Made by a program: the position numbers and the translations under genes
NCBI GenBank assembly: GCA_965277695.1
Contig: CBDIDQ010000021.1
Coordinates: forward strand, 62,001-126,000
Direction of reading: 5' to 3'
Source of the DNA: JABSOG01 sp965277695
GTDB taxonomy: Bacteria; Pseudomonadota; Gammaproteobacteria; Enterobacterales; Alteromonadaceae
DNA: 64,000 nt
Shown here: positions 63,599-64,000 of the stretch, in pieces
Position numbering within the stretch: position 1 is the first letter of the stretch
How the letters are laid out: every line of letters starts with the position of its first letter
The notes under the pieces: generated by a model
What the model saw: only the letters and a program-made list of their open reading frames with translations
What the model was told of the DNA's origin: nothing
Database searches by the model: none

Positions 63599-64000
63599 TC
63601 AGCGACCATAACGTTCAAACCATTCTACTAGTTCGGCAATATTATGCTGCAAATTAAATTCGGTTAAGACTTTTTGACGCCCTGCCAGTCCCATTTTTTG
63701 CCGTATCGAGGCATCTTTAATCAGGTGTTCAAGCTGGTCGGCAATGTCTTTAGGGTCTTGTGGATTGGCCAGCAGGCCGGTCTGTTGATCATCGACCAGC
63801 TCGGGGATCCCCGATAAGCGACTGGCAACGACGGGCAAAGCAAAAGCCATGGCTTCCATAATCACCACTGGGATCCCCTCGCGATTACCCGATGGGGTCA
63901 GATAACTAGTTAACACAAAGACATCACTTTGATTGAGTAGTTCAATGACTTGGGGGCGAGTTAAAGCCCCATGTAGGGTTACCTGTTGCTCCAGCCCTGC
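63599..64000 (-). CDS. GT4-family glycosyltransferase, C-terminal part, cut by window edge
   Basis: Reading on the minus strand is open to base 64000 (VTLHGALTRPQVIELLNQSDVFVLTSY), so the apparent start at 63916 is internal. EGIPVVIMEAMAFALPVVA is the EX7E motif of GT4 retaining transferases, with the nucleotide-sugar-binding Glu residues, followed by SGIPELVDDQQTGLL. It would transfer sugars from a nucleotide donor, likely in cell-surface polysaccharide. The N-terminal domain lies outside the window. Confidence 0.92.
   Translation of the reverse strand, partial: AGLEQQVTLHGALTRPQVIELLNQSDVFVLTSYLTPSGNREGIPVVIMEAMAFALPVVASRLSGIPELVDDQQTGLLANPQDPKDIADQLEHLIKDASIRQKMGLAGRQKVLTEFNLQHNIAELVEWFERYGR

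Noticed and set aside
1..64000. Prophage or integrative element
   Set aside because: No integrase, structural, conjugation or attachment-site features; the accessory patches are separate.

Overview
This 64 kb window is chromosomal DNA from a heterotrophic, probably marine gammaproteobacterium. The gene set (DUF2982 protein, SlyD, an eight-haem cytochrome c with TPRs, M2 and M13 peptidases, a TonB receptor/YfiR/kinase unit, a DmdC-type acyl-CoA dehydrogenase) and the moderate GC content fit the Alteromonadales (Shewanella/Colwellia/Psychrobium-like). The species cannot be named from the sequence. Both ends cut through genes: a hybrid histidine kinase on the left and a GT4 glycosyltransferase on the right. 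No rRNA, tRNA or CRISPR array was seen.

Layout. 1-2273: a two-component pair, hybrid kinase followed by a REC-PAS-GGDEF cyclase. 2455-7080: acyl-CoA dehydrogenase, SlyD and an ACE-like M2 dipeptidase, with a palindromic dispersed repeat between the last two. 7260-10402: two AAA ATPases and a RloB-like TOPRIM protein, a candidate anti-phage cassette. 10518-12344: a DUF885 lipoprotein. 12427-17931: a decayed SpvB/RHS toxin locus. It has several frameshifts, a structured 140-bp insertion, a surviving variable tip with a candidate immunity gene, a MITE-like element and a metzincin-like toxin fragment. 17933-23881: six-hairpin glycosidase lipoprotein, Cys/Met PLP enzyme, octahaem cytochrome and low-molecular-weight phosphatase. 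24052-32611: LruC protein, the TonB receptor/YfiR/CHASE-type hybrid kinase operon and a CPA1 antiporter. 32651-39288: small exported proteins, a solute-binding protein and a 1381-residue esterase-PKD-glycosidase-FN3 protein. 39289-40092 is about 800 bp of repeats without a gene. 40093-49330: AraC regulator, sodium symporter, cyclophilin remnant, LytTR regulator, a radical SAM/DUF547/methyltransferase unit and a ToxR-like regulator. 49748-57238: small proteins, truncated haemoglobin, methyltransferase, Spo0M-like protein, epimerase, DUF2982 and a chemoreceptor. 57555-64000: M13 peptidase, MscS-type channel, acyltransferase with a duplicated 3' end, an unknown exported protein and a glycosyltransferase.

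Working together. Secreted or periplasmic hydrolases (M2, M13, DUF885, six-hairpin glycosidase, SGNH-glycosidase) alternate with sensing and uptake genes, which suits polymer scavenging. The systems most worth study are the ATPase-ATPase-TOPRIM cassette, the radical SAM/DUF547/methyltransferase unit, the esterase-glycosidase fusion and the eroded RHS locus with its preserved tip and immunity pair. At least two families of palindromic repeats, three MITE-like elements and many short perfect tandem duplications mark the spaces between genes.
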